Position numbers and translations under genes: made by a program. A stretch of 58,009 nucleotides of DNA from Pseudomonadota bacterium (GTDB lineage: Bacteria; Bdellovibrionota; FAC87; UBA2466). The stretch spans positions 1 to 58,009 of the forward strand of contig RFNO01000056.1 of NCBI GenBank assembly GCA_009927165.1. The letters run 5' to 3'. Shown here piece after piece: positions 42,504 to 51,206 of this stretch. Within the stretch, counting starts at the first letter, position 1, and each line of letters starts with the position of its first letter. The notes below the pieces were generated by a model. The model made no database searches and was not told where the DNA came from. It saw nothing but the letters and a program-made list of their open reading frames with translations.

Positions 42504-43099
42504 GCTTTCCTCTCCAGCGTGCAAAAAAGAGCCAGCGGATTCTTGGGAAGCGCTCCTTGATACACGGTTTCTTTTGAGGACACTAAACTAAAGTACCGAG
42601 AAAACAAATCCTCAAAATCCTGAGGAGCAAATCGCCAAGGGCCATAGCCCCAATCGGATTCTTTCCAACTGAATGTTTTGAGAAACAGGAAAGCCCCTGG
42701 GTGCAAAATCCCAGCTACAGTCTCGACATAGCGAGGTCTGTCTTTGGGATCCAAGCAATGAAAACATCCTCGATCAAAAGCATAGTCCCATTGCCCTCGC
42801 AATTTGGAGTTCACAATGTCATCTTGAACAAATTCAATATCTCGAAAAAGCTTCTTGCCACGTTCGATAGCAGCTTTGGACAAGTCTGTTCCTGTGACGC
42901 GAAAACCTTTGCGATGTAGCTCCATCGCTTGAGTCGCCGGTCCTGTTCCAATATCAATAAACCGCCCCTGGGAAAGATGGCGTTGATTGAGTTCGAAAGC
43001 TAAATCAGGATCGAGTTCCTCGCAATACCATGCCATTTTTTCGACAGGTTCGCGTTCATAAAGGGTTGTCCAGTCGGGGAATCGGCTTTGTCGTTCCAT
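42500..43099 (-). CDS. Class I SAM-dependent methyltransferase
   Basis: At 199 residues it has motif I FIDIGTGPATQAMEL, an acidic end to strand 2 (VTGTDLSKAAIERGKKLF), VQDDIV, and FDRGCFHCLDPKDRPRYVETVAGILHPGAFLFLKTF. This resembles the TehB / thiopurine-type small-molecule methyltransferases (D-R-G-x-F-H). WGYGPWRFAPQDFEDLFSRYFSL is a plausible substrate-side lid. The substrate is unknown; chalcogenides and halides are known for relatives. It is followed by exported MsrA with a 4-bp overlap, suggesting an oxidative or toxic-compound context. Confidence 0.8.
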   Translation of the reverse strand: MERQSRFPDWTTLYEREPVEKMAWYCEELDPDLAFELNQRHLSQGRFIDIGTGPATQAMELHRKGFRVTGTDLSKAAIERGKKLFRDIEFVQDDIVNSKLRGQWDYAFDRGCFHCLDPKDRPRYVETVAGILHPGAFLFLKTFSWKESDWGYGPWRFAPQDFEDLFSRYFSLVSSKETVYQGALPKNPLALFCTLERKA

Positions 43100-43108
43100 A
43101 TCACTCTC

Positions 43109-44113
43109 CTAAACATTTAATAGACGGCTTGCGCAGCTAAAATAAATCAAAAGTGTTGTGAGATCAGTGAACGCTAGTACCAAGGGTCCCGAAGCAAATC
43201 GAGGATCTCGACTGGCCCGATGAAGGGTAAAAGGGACAATGACCCCCCAAATGCACGAAGCAATCAGACTCACGAAAAGACTCAATCCTAAAGCCAGTGA
43301 AACGCTGCTGACGCCTTTCCAAATATAACTGACAAAAGCTGCAGCAACCCCGCAACTCAGAGCAATGCCCAAAGCGGGAATGAATTCGTTTTGCAGCGCT
43401 AAAAGCAGATTTCTAAAATTGGGAAGTGAATCGTGAAGCTTTTGTACCGTCAATGTAGCGGACTGCATGGAAACACTCTCATTGAGGCCTAAAATTAGAG
43501 TTAAGAAACAAGCAAACACAATGGCTCCTTGCAAAGTGTGCTCAAACTGACCAGTGAGAAAAGCACAGGCCATTCCGGATAAAAACGTCGCTCCCAACCA
43601 AGGAATTCGATTGAGAAACATCATCCAGCCGGAAGTTTGGTTGTCGCGATCCCAATGAACTCCGAAGAGATCGTAAATATCGTTGAAATTTCGACGCGCA
43701 CTCACATCTCCTAAGTCCCCCGCAAAAGACTCAATATCCAAAACTCCCTGGAACTTACCCAACGAGTCCACCACTGGAAAAGCTAAAAACTTGTGTTTTG
43801 AAAACGCCTTTTTTGCTTGAGAAAGAGAAGTTTCAGGCGTCAAAGTCATGCAATTTTTAAGATAAATATTTTTTACGGAACTCGCAGGTTCCGCAACCAA
43901 AAGCCGTCGCAGAGGCAAAACCCCTAAGAGTTTGTCTTCGGCATCCAACACGTACAAATAGATAATTTTATGCTGAAGCCCAGCTTCACGGAACTTTTGA
44001 AATACTTGCTCAACTGTCGTGTTTTCATAAACTGCCGGGAAATCCCGTCGGAGGAGACCTTCAATGGTCAGAGAGCCGGGTAATTTTTGAGAAGTTTTTC
44101 GATCCATTTTCAT
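43109..44113 (-). CDS. Short MgtE-type divalent-cation transporter (CBS pair plus membrane domain)
   Basis: Two CBS domains fill residues 12-140 (LLRRDFPAVYENTTVEQVFQKF, then MTLTPETSLSQAKKAF...FPVVD). The MgtE membrane domain with five helices follows: WLGATFLSGMACAFLTGQFE, ACFLTLILGLNESVSMQSATLTVQKL and the final SGPLVLAFTDLTTLLIYF, matching MgtE's pore region including the conserved Asp in TDLTTLLIY. The N-terminal MgtE_N superhelical gate domain is absent, so this is about 110 residues shorter than standard MgtE. Mg2+ or another divalent cation is the likely substrate. It abuts the VIT-type transporter upstream. Confidence 0.87.
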   Translation of the reverse strand: MKMDRKTSQKLPGSLTIEGLLRRDFPAVYENTTVEQVFQKFREAGLQHKIIYLYVLDAEDKLLGVLPLRRLLVAEPASSVKNIYLKNCMTLTPETSLSQAKKAFSKHKFLAFPVVDSLGKFQGVLDIESFAGDLGDVSARRNFNDIYDLFGVHWDRDNQTSGWMMFLNRIPWLGATFLSGMACAFLTGQFEHTLQGAIVFACFLTLILGLNESVSMQSATLTVQKLHDSLPNFRNLLLALQNEFIPALGIALSCGVAAAFVSYIWKGVSSVSLALGLSLFVSLIASCIWGVIVPFTLHRASRDPRFASGPLVLAFTDLTTLLIYFSCASRLLNV

Positions 44114-44926
44114 TTAACCAAAAAGTCTTCCCACTCCAAAAGCAGTAGCAGCAGCTAGCCCCCCCACTATGAGAGTCTGAAAAGCACTCTTTAGGGGTTT
44201 AGAAACCGTAAAAGCCCCTTTGATGTATCCAAAAATAAAAAGGGCGATAGCTGTTACCACTACAGAATTCCAGAGAGCTTGATGGGGATTTTGAGATAGA
44301 AAATAAGGAAAAAGGGGTACCAAGCCACCCACCATGTAGGATACTCCAATAGTGATAGCACTGTTTCTTGCCCGGCGAGGCTCTGGCTTCTCAATTCCCA
44401 GTTCAAACTTCATCATAAAATCAATCCAACGGTTTCGATCTTTTCGGATTGATTGCACAATAGTGTCGACTTGATGGGGCTCCAATCCATACTCTTTAAA
44501 AATAAGAGCCGTTTCCTCTGCTTCTACTTCGGGAATATCGAAAGTTTCTTGCTCTTCTCGGGCCCGTTCCCGATGAAAATGTTCGTATGCGGTTCGCCCT
44601 GCTAAATAACCGCCCAGTCCCATGGCGATAGCCCCCGCTGCAATTTCAGCAAGCCCGGCCGTCACAATGATTTGATTAGATTCAACCGCACTCGAAAGAC
44701 CTGCAGCCAATGCAAAAGGCACAGTGAGTCCGTCCGCCATTCCAATGACAATATCCCGCACCGTATCCGATGCATTAAAGTGAGATTCTTCGTGATGTAC
44801 TTGGTCGTTTGACACTCGAGACGAGGGTATCAAAGCCCTTTCCAAAGCTAAAGGATGTTTTTGCCGAAAACCGCAATTTAGATTAAGTTTAGAGCCTAAA
44901 TCAAAGAGGAAGAGTCGCCAATGCAT
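44114..44926 (-). CDS. VIT1/CCC1-family transporter (probable iron/manganese)
   Basis: The core [57 protein letters not shown], then a cytoplasmic helical metal-binding segment and three further helices, is the CCC1/VIT1 signature. The N-terminal start is unclear: the outermost ATG overlaps the divergent leuS start by 6 bp and leaves no promoter room. The true start may be the TTG at 44833 or the GTG at 44815, as the first 50 residues are not part of the family domain. VIT/CCC1 proteins move Fe2+ or Mn2+ out of the cytoplasm. Co-transcribed with the short MgtE. Confidence 0.88.
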   Translation of the reverse strand: MHWRLFLFDLGSKLNLNCGFRQKHPLALERALIPSSRVSNDQVHHEESHFNASDTVRDIVIGMADGLTVPFALAAGLSSAVESNQIIVTAGLAEIAAGAIAMGLGGYLAGRTAYEHFHRERAREEQETFDIPEVEAEETALIFKEYGLEPHQVDTIVQSIRKDRNRWIDFMMKFELGIEKPEPRRARNSAITIGVSYMVGGLVPLFPYFLSQNPHQALWNSVVVTAIALFIFGYIKGAFTVSKPLKSAFQTLIVGGLAAATAFGVGRLFG

Positions 44927-47461
44927 TACGATCCGTCAGTCATTGAGCCCAAATGGCAAGCTGAGTGGGAAAAAAAGAACGCATTTGTCATTTCTAATGA
45001 CCTTGCTTCTCTTAATAGCAAACCCAAATATTATATTCTCGATATGTTCCCCTACCCTTCCGGCGCAGGTTTACATGTGGGGCATCCTGAAGGCTATACA
45101 GCAACGGATATCGTGGCTCGTCTAAAAAGAATGCAAGGATTCAACGTTCTCCACCCTATGGGATGGGACGCTTTTGGACTCCCAGCTGAACGAGCAGCAA
45201 TGCGCGAAAACATTCATCCGGCCATTATTACTAAAAGAAATATCGATAATTTTCGAAGACAAGTTAAGCGGTTGGGCTTTAGTTACGATTGGACTCGCGA
45301 AATCAGCACAACTGATCCTGATTACTACCGCTGGACTCAATGGCTCTTTTTAAAGCTCTATCAAAAAGGCCTCGCTTATCGAGCTGAAGTTCCAGTGAAT
45401 TGGTGTCCAGCTCTGGGAACTGTATTGGCCAATGAAGAAGTAAAAGATGGCGTTTATGTAGAAACTGGAGATCCGGTTGACAGAAGATTAATGAGTCAGT
45501 GGATGCTAAAAATCACTGCCTATGCAGAACGGCTTCTTGAGGACTTGAACGACGTCGATTGGCCAGATGGCGTCAAAGAAATGCAGCGAGAGTGGATTGG
45601 CAAATCTGAAGGAGCTGAAATTGATTTCGTTATCCAAGGTTCCAAAGAAACCTTCACGGTATTTACCACACGACCCGACACACTTTTTGGAGCTACTTAT
45701 TGTGTTCTATCCCCCGAACATCCTTTGGTTTTGAAGATCACGCCAGCGTCTCATCGAACTGCAGTGGACAGTTATATTCAAAAAACGAAAGACAAAACTG
45801 ATCTTCAACGAACGGATCTCGCCAAGGAAAAAACGGGAGTTTTCACTGGGAGTTTTGCCGTGCACCCAGTAACTGGAAAACCCATTCCCATTTGGATAGC
45901 GGATTATGTTCTCATGACTTACGGTACGGGCGCTATTATGGCAGTACCTGCGCACGACGAACGAGATCATGAGTTTGCAAAAGTTTACCATCTTCCTATC
46001 ATCGAGGTGATTTCAGGGGCTGAAAATCCGGTGAGTGAAAAAGCTCATACGGGTACAGGAATGGCTGTTCATTCCGATTTTTTAAATGGTTTGGCGGTTA
46101 AGGACGCCAAACAAAAAATGATTGATTGGCTAAAAGCGGAGAAGAAAGGGCGAGGAAAAGTTACTTATCGCTTGCGAGATTGGCTTTTTTCTCGGCAACG
46201 TTATTGGGGTGAGCCTTTCCCCATTGTCCATTTTGAAGATGGCACTTATGCTCCGCTCCCAGATGACGCACTCCCAGTCGAGTTACCTCCCATCGACGAA
46301 TATCGTCCCACCGAAACAGGAGAGCCTCCTTTAGCCAGAGCCAAAGCTGACTGGCTCCAAGTAAAAATGGCTAATGGAAAAACGGGTACTCGAGAGACTA
46401 ATACGATGCCCCAATGGGCGGGTTCTTGCTGGTACTACTTGCGATTTATTGATCCTCGAAACTCCCAAGCTCCAGTGGCAAAAGATTTGGAACAGTATTG
46501 GATGCCAGTGGACCTCTATATTGGAGGGGTTGAACATGCAGTGCTTCACCTGCTCTATGCACGTTTTTGGCACAAAGTCTTTTACGATGCTGGCATTGTA
46601 AGCACAAAAGAGCCCTTTCAGAAACTGTTTAACCAGGGGATGATTTTAGGGGATAGTTATCAGGATCCACGAGGAAAATACTACCCTGCAGAGGACATTG
46701 AGAAAAAAGGAGACCAGTTTTTTGTCAAAGGAACTTCTACTGAACTCAAAGTTCAAACTGAGAAAATGTCTAAATCAAAGTTAAACGTTATTAATCCCGA
46801 TGACGTGATTAAAAAGTATGGCGCCGATGCAATGAGGCTATATGAAATGTTCATGGGGCCTCTGGATCAAGTAAAACTTTGGAAAATGGACGGTCCTGAG
46901 GGAGTTTATAGGTTTTTAGGACGAGTTTGGCGCTTGGTCGTCGATGAAAAAACAGGTGAAAACCAATCAAAAATCACTCGCAACCCCGGAAATTCTGAGC
47001 CTGAACTCTGGAAATCACTCCATAAAACTATTAAAAAGGTTCAAAGTGATACTCTGGGACTGCAGTTCAACACAGCCATTGCTCAAATGATGATTTTTGT
47101 AAACGAAGCGACTTCTGCTAAGACTTTGCCAGAGGAAACAGTAATCCTCTTTTTGAAAACGTTGGCTCCGTACACGCCTCACATTGCTGAGGAACTCTGG
47201 CAACGCTTGGGGAAACAGTCCCTTATTTCATTGGAGAGCTGGCCTCCTTACGATGAATCACTCTGCACCGAAGATTCTGTCACGGTTATTGTTCAAGTGA
47301 ATGGAAAACTCCTCGAAAGACTGGAAGTGAGTCGTACTATCGACAATGCCACACTCGAAAAACTCGCAAAAGAGGCTCCAAAAGTAGCCAAAGCTCTCGA
47401 GGGAAAAACTCTCAAAAAGTCTATTGTGGTTCCTGGGAGACTCGTTAATTTCGTGGTTTAG
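44921..47461 (+). CDS. leuS: Leucyl-tRNA synthetase
   Basis: At 846 residues it has the typical bacterial LeuS organisation. HIGH-type motif HVGH (52-55) in [17 protein letters not shown], zinc-domain-like and CP1 editing domain ([38 protein letters not shown]), KMSKS as EKMSKSKLN, and a C-terminal domain ending LVNFVV. It charges tRNA-Leu in the cytoplasm. The start ATG follows AGAGGAAGAG. No T-box or other leader is visible in the short space upstream. Just past the stop begins a three-copy 21-bp repeat. Confidence 0.97.
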   Translation: MHYDPSVIEPKWQAEWEKKNAFVISNDLASLNSKPKYYILDMFPYPSGAGLHVGHPEGYTATDIVARLKRMQGFNVLHPMGWDAFGLPAERAAMRENIHPAIITKRNIDNFRRQVKRLGFSYDWTREISTTDPDYYRWTQWLFLKLYQKGLAYRAEVPVNWCPALGTVLANEEVKDGVYVETGDPVDRRLMSQWMLKITAYAERLLEDLNDVDWPDGVKEMQREWIGKSEGAEIDFVIQGSKETFTVFTTRPDTLFGATYCVLSPEHPLVLKITPASHRTAVDSYIQKTKDKTDLQRTDLAKEKTGVFTGSFAVHPVTGKPIPIWIADYVLMTYGTGAIMAVPAHDERDHEFAKVYHLPIIEVISGAENPVSEKAHTGTGMAVHSDFLNGLAVKDAKQKMIDWLKAEKKGRGKVTYRLRDWLFSRQRYWGEPFPIVHFEDGTYAPLPDDALPVELPPIDEYRPTETGEPPLARAKADWLQVKMANGKTGTRETNTMPQWAGSCWYYLRFIDPRNSQAPVAKDLEQYWMPVDLYIGGVEHAVLHLLYARFWHKVFYDAGIVSTKEPFQKLFNQGMILGDSYQDPRGKYYPAEDIEKKGDQFFVKGTSTELKVQTEKMSKSKLNVINPDDVIKKYGADAMRLYEMFMGPLDQVKLWKMDGPEGVYRFLGRVWRLVVDEKTGENQSKITRNPGNSEPELWKSLHKTIKKVQSDTLGLQFNTAIAQMMIFVNEATSAKTLPEETVILFLKTLAPYTPHIAEELWQRLGKQSLISLESWPPYDESLCTEDSVTVIVQVNGKLLERLEVSRTIDNATLEKLAKEAPKVAKALEGKTLKKSIVVPGRLVNFVV

Positions 47462-47523
47462 AGCGAAAATACCGTTTTTCCGAGGGAGAAATCGGTCATT
47501 CCGAGTGAAAAATCGTATTTTTT
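47461..47523. repeat. Three imperfect 21-bp direct repeats after leuS
   Basis: Units start at 47461, 47482 and 47503, each opening GAG-N-GA and carrying an AAAT-N-CG core, with TTCC closing the first two. The period of exactly two helical turns could place bound proteins on one face of the DNA; function unknown. Confidence 0.55.
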
Positions 47524-47583
47524 AGAGTTTTTTGTTTGAGTTCCTGAGTACTTTGTATTTATCATTATCCTAAATCAAGCCGT

Positions 47584-47589
47584 TATAAT
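47584..47589 (+). promoter_or_regulatory. -10 box of the SWIB gene
   Basis: A perfect TATAAT ends 38 bp before the SWIB start. No matching -35 hexamer is clear (TTATCA at 47559-47564 is 19 bp upstream), so strength is uncertain. Confidence 0.5.
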
Positions 47590-47627
47590 CATTTCGGTCT
47601 TGAAAACAGCCTTTGAAGGAGACAAAA

Positions 47628-47942
47628 ATGGCAAAGAAAAAAGCAAAAAAACCTGCTAAGAAAGCAGCGAAGAAGTCTGGAAAACGTAAACCTAATGCGA
47701 AGTTCATGGCTCCTCTTCAGCCAAGTGCTGCTCTTGCAGTAATCGTCGGCAACCAGCCTCTTCCACGTACTCAAGTGGTTAAGAAGCTTTGGGCCTACAT
47801 TAAGAAAGCAAAGCTACAAGATCCTAAAAACCGTCGCAACGTACGCGCCGACGCTAAATTAGGACCTGTCTTCAATGGTAAAAAGGTTGTTTCCATGTTC
47901 GAAATGACCAAGCTTGTAAGCAAGCACTTGAAGAGCAAGTAA
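47628..47942 (+). CDS. SWIB/MDM2-domain protein with lysine-rich histone-H1-like N-terminus
   Basis: The ATG at 47628 follows AAGGAG. The first 25 residues are a repeat of Lys and Ala (AKKKAKKPAKKAAKKSGKRK), as in histone-H1-like bacterial proteins. Residues 28-103 are a full SWIB domain (FMAPLQPSAALAVIVGNQPLPRTQVVKKLWAYIKK, then RRNVRADAKLGPVFNGKKVVSMFEMTKLVSKHL). SWIB domains are common in eukaryotic chromatin remodellers and, in bacteria, in Chlamydiae and some others. Expected to be a small DNA-binding nucleoid protein. Single-gene unit with a good -10 box, good ribosome site and strong terminator, so probably abundant. Confidence 0.93.
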   Translation: MAKKKAKKPAKKAAKKSGKRKPNAKFMAPLQPSAALAVIVGNQPLPRTQVVKKLWAYIKKAKLQDPKNRRNVRADAKLGPVFNGKKVVSMFEMTKLVSKHLKSK

Positions 47943-47960
47943 GCTTAAGGTCTTTAAGTA

Positions 47961-47993
47961 AAAAGGACGGGGGAGACCCCGTCCTTTTTTTTT
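47961..47993 (+). terminator. Strong rho-independent terminator with GAGA tetraloop
   Basis: GGACGGGG / CCCCGTCC (47965-47972, 47977-47984) is closed by a GAGA (GNRA) loop, extended by A-T pairs and followed by nine T residues. Confidence 0.95.
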
Positions 47994-48013
47994 GCTGACT
48001 GTTTTAGTAACTT

Positions 48014-48295
48014 TTATTTGATCATAAAACGCTTAATACATTCGCGGTATTCTTTATTTGGAGTCCAGCCACATTTTCCAGTGTCTTGAACTTCGCATTT
48101 AGTTTTTTTCAGACACACATGCTGTGGCAACACAACACAGGGGGAAATCATTTTCTTTCCCTTCTCCGAACAAATCTCTGAATTGCATCCAGATACTTCA
48201 CAAGAGGTCTCTGAAGTGCTCTCCGGGGAGGTTGTGGGCTGAGAGCCAGCACAACTTGCCAAGAGGACCACCGTAGCAAAAACAACCTTAAGCAT
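48014..48295 (-). CDS. Small lipoprotein of the eight-cysteine-cluster type
   Basis: The signal peptide ends in lipobox LLASC (Cys15). The mature protein of about 78 residues has exactly eight further cysteines (CEVSGC, EIC, SPC, HVC, TKC, KCGW, EC). The CGWT-P-N-K-E-Y-R-E-C ending is typical of the eight-cysteine-cluster domain, known mainly from myxobacteria and other deltaproteobacteria-like groups. Four disulfides are likely. Function unknown. Its start overlaps the ftsH stop by 8 bp, so it is translationally coupled to ftsH, which is unusual. Confidence 0.8.
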   Translation of the reverse strand: MLKVVFATVVLLASCAGSQPTTSPESTSETSCEVSGCNSEICSEKGKKMISPCVVLPQHVCLKKTKCEVQDTGKCGWTPNKEYRECIKRFMIK

Positions 48296-50120
48296 TTTCG
48301 TTCCCTTTCAAGTCCGTAAAGAGCAGTTTCAGCTCTTCCTCAGTTAACGTTTCTTTTTCGAGAAGCATGGCCGCTCCTTTTTCGAGGATAGTTTGATTCT
48401 CCTCGACAATACCCAACGCCGTCTGAAAAGCTTGATTCACTGTCTCTTTGACTGAAACATCAATTTCACGAGCAGTGTCCTCACTATAGCGACGGTATTG
48501 AAAGGGATTCACTCCAGCGCCCCCTAAAAACCCACCCGTTTCATTGTCATACGTAACACTGCCTAAATGAGAGTCCATGCCATAGCGCATAGCCATGTTT
48601 CGAGCAATATCAGTAGCACGGGAAATATCATCAGCAGCCCCCGTCGAGAAATGATTGAAAATTAATTTTTCAGCAGCTCTCCCCCCCAGAAGAACAGCCA
48701 TTTTGTTCTTAAGTTCATTAAGCGTCATGAGATACCGGTCTTCAGCAGGCCGCTGTAACGTATAGCCTAGAGCCCCCATACCTCGGGGAATAATCGATAC
48801 TTTATGAACCGGATCGGAGCCGGGCAGCGCAAAAGCGACTAGAGCATGTCCCATTTCATGGTGAGCCACTACTTTTCGTTCCAAGGGACTCAAGAGACGA
48901 TTCTTTTTTTCTAGACCCGCCACCATTCTTTCGATGGCTGCCGTAAAATCACTTAAAGTGACTTGCTCGGCTTTGCGCCGAGTGGCAACGAGAGCTGCTT
49001 CATTCGCCAAATTGGCGAGGTCGGCCCCTGTAAATCCGGGCGTAAGACTAGCGACTTGTTCTAAGCTTACAGTCGGATCGAGTTTTATTTTTCCTGAATG
49101 CACTTGCAGTATTTCTAGCCTTCCCTTTTTGTCCGGCCTATCAACGAGAATTTGTCTATCAAACCTTCCTGCACGTAAAAGTGCAGGATCGAGGATCTCA
49201 GGACGATTGGTAGCAGCCAGAACAACAATTCCCGAAGAAGAGTCAAAACCGTCAAGCTCCACTAACAGCTGATTGAGGGTTTGCTCTTTTTCATCATTTC
49301 CGGCCGAAAATCCTCCAGCGGACCGAGCTCTACCCAGAGCGTCCAATTCATCAATGAAAATAATGCAAGGAGCTTTTTTTCGAGCTTGCTCAAAGAGATC
49401 GCGCACCCGAGCGGCTCCCACGCCTACAAACATTTCGACAAATTCCGAACCGCTAATGGAAAAGAAAGGAACTCCCGCTTCTCCTGCAACCGCTTTGGCA
49501 AAAAGGGTTTTTCCAGTACCGGGTGGCCCTACCAAAAGGACCCCTTTGGGAACTCGGGCGCCTAATCGGCCAAAACTTTTGGGGTCTTTTAAAAAATCGA
49601 CGACTTCTTTCAGCTCCTCTTTGGCCTCCTCAACGCCCGCGACATCTTTGAAAGTGGTTTTTGTATCCTTTTCGACGTAAATTTTCGCTCGGGATTGTCC
49701 TACAGACATCAAACCACCTCCCATGCCCCCTCGGCCTCCCATTCTACGCATTAGAAGCATCCAGAGGCCAAAAAACACGAATACGGGCAGGATCCAAGAC
49801 AAGATGTCTCGCATCAGAGTGTTTTCTACTAAGCGGCTGTATTTGATGCCATGCTGATCGAGAATTTTAGCAATTTCAGGCTCTACTCGGTTGGTTGCAA
49901 ACTGCTTTTTTTCTTTCTTTTCTGTTTCTTTCAGAGTGCCCACAATTTGGGAGTCATTAATGACAACCTCGGCAATTTTATTTTCTTGGAGCAGCTTTTG
50001 AAATTCGCTGTAAGGAATATGGGCTACTCGAGTGTATTGCATCCATGCCTCGTGAAAGAGAATCACGAGAAAGAAAGCAAAAATAAGATAAGTGGCGTTA
50101 AATCGAGCTTTCGGATTCAT
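48288..50120 (-). CDS. ftsH: ATP-dependent zinc metalloprotease FtsH
   Basis: The ATG at 50120 follows GAGGTG and is preferred to the outer GTG. Two membrane helices flank a periplasmic segment; a glycine-rich linker ([11 protein letters not shown]) leads into the AAA+ domain with Walker A GPPGTGKT, pore loop [17 protein letters not shown], Walker [12 protein letters not shown] and [23 protein letters not shown]. The zinc-protease site is [10 protein letters not shown]. At 611 residues it is normal in size. It degrades membrane and cytoplasmic proteins, including misassembled envelope proteins. It is followed without a gap by the eight-cysteine lipoprotein gene. Confidence 0.96.
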   Translation of the reverse strand: MNPKARFNATYLIFAFFLVILFHEAWMQYTRVAHIPYSEFQKLLQENKIAEVVINDSQIVGTLKETEKKEKKQFATNRVEPEIAKILDQHGIKYSRLVENTLMRDILSWILPVFVFFGLWMLLMRRMGGRGGMGGGLMSVGQSRAKIYVEKDTKTTFKDVAGVEEAKEELKEVVDFLKDPKSFGRLGARVPKGVLLVGPPGTGKTLFAKAVAGEAGVPFFSISGSEFVEMFVGVGAARVRDLFEQARKKAPCIIFIDELDALGRARSAGGFSAGNDEKEQTLNQLLVELDGFDSSSGIVVLAATNRPEILDPALLRAGRFDRQILVDRPDKKGRLEILQVHSGKIKLDPTVSLEQVASLTPGFTGADLANLANEAALVATRRKAEQVTLSDFTAAIERMVAGLEKKNRLLSPLERKVVAHHEMGHALVAFALPGSDPVHKVSIIPRGMGALGYTLQRPAEDRYLMTLNELKNKMAVLLGGRAAEKLIFNHFSTGAADDISRATDIARNMAMRYGMDSHLGSVTYDNETGGFLGGAGVNPFQYRRYSEDTAREIDVSVKETVNQAFQTALGIVEENQTILEKGAAMLLEKETLTEEELKLLFTDLKGNENA

Positions 50121-50173
50121 AAGGCACCTCAGCACCGCCTACTATGCCCCTAATGAAGGAAAACGAAAAGAAT

Positions 50174-51184
50174 TTACTGTGCGGGGGGAGAGGACACCGA
50201 CGCAGGAACGCGGTGGCACTTCGTTTTGAACTCAACGACCATGTCTTTTTGTGGCTGAGGCATCAGTTTTCCCTGAGAAAGCTCTGAGCCCACAAAGACA
50301 TTGGTACTTTCTTCGAGAATACTTTCTTGACCGTCCACAGACATGAATAGATCGCAGACTTTGTCTTCGTAACCGTTATTGCCCACAAAATAGGTAAGAA
50401 GAAATTCTTTGTCCGTTAATGGCTTAGTAAATTTACAGCCAGCAATAACCCCTTCGTTAGCTTGGCTTTCTTTACAAATAAATTGGGGCATTGTTTTTCG
50501 ATATTCGAGGTCGTGGAAAGAAAGGCCCACAGCAATAGCAAAACCCGCCATAAAAAAGCTATGCACCCATTTCCGTTTGGCTGGAGCAGGCTCAAAATTG
50601 AGAAAGAAACGGTCCATCGCACGGCCCAAAAATAAGTGAATGCCAAACACCACTGCCCAGAAACAAAGAGCGAACACAGGACCATCGCCAGGAATCAGAG
50701 AAGGCAAACAGGAGCTGTGGATACAATTCACATTTTGGGAGGGGCCAAAAACGAAGTAAGAAACGCCAAAAATAAAGGGATTGAAAATCGCAATGTAAAG
50801 GAGAGTTCGATTTTTCTTTTTAGGCAAGAAACAAAGTGCATAGGCTCCAATAAGCAACGTAAAGTAATGGTAGTGAGACAGAACAAACTTTGAAAGCGGA
50901 TAACCCGGCCGGTACATAAAGTCCGTTAATCCAAACAGAGAGAGCCCAGTCGACTGTCGATAGATGTTATCAACCAACCAAAAAGTTTGTGTGAACGATG
51001 CAATGGAAAGAAACCCAGTGAGGAGGCCCCGATCTTTGAGAAAGAGAGCCAAGCCCATCCCAAACAGAGCGAGATTACAAAACCACCAGTAATTGCCCTC
51101 TATCCACCCATACTCCTGGATATCGACGTACGTATTCACGTACGCCCATGCCATCAGAACAATTCCGGTCAATCGATAGATCAT
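50174..51184 (-). CDS. Multi-pass membrane protein of unknown function with soluble C-terminal domain
   Basis: At 336 residues, about seven hydrophobic segments fill residues 1-235. The last 110 residues are soluble and contain four cysteines (FICKESQANEGVIAGCKF, KVCDLF, TKC), which suggests a disulfide-bonded extracytoplasmic domain. A histidine-rich SHYHYFTLL motif lies in the third or fourth helix. I do not recognise a family. It is 53 bp upstream of ftsH and just downstream of the large lipoprotein, on the same strand, so the three may form one transcript. Confidence 0.7.
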   Translation of the reverse strand: MIYRLTGIVLMAWAYVNTYVDIQEYGWIEGNYWWFCNLALFGMGLALFLKDRGLLTGFLSIASFTQTFWLVDNIYRQSTGLSLFGLTDFMYRPGYPLSKFVLSHYHYFTLLIGAYALCFLPKKKNRTLLYIAIFNPFIFGVSYFVFGPSQNVNCIHSSCLPSLIPGDGPVFALCFWAVVFGIHLFLGRAMDRFFLNFEPAPAKRKWVHSFFMAGFAIAVGLSFHDLEYRKTMPQFICKESQANEGVIAGCKFTKPLTDKEFLLTYFVGNNGYEDKVCDLFMSVDGQESILEESTNVFVGSELSQGKLMPQPQKDMVVEFKTKCHRVPASVSSPPAQ

Positions 51185-51206
51185 AGTGGTTCAGGCCGCT
51201 AATCGA

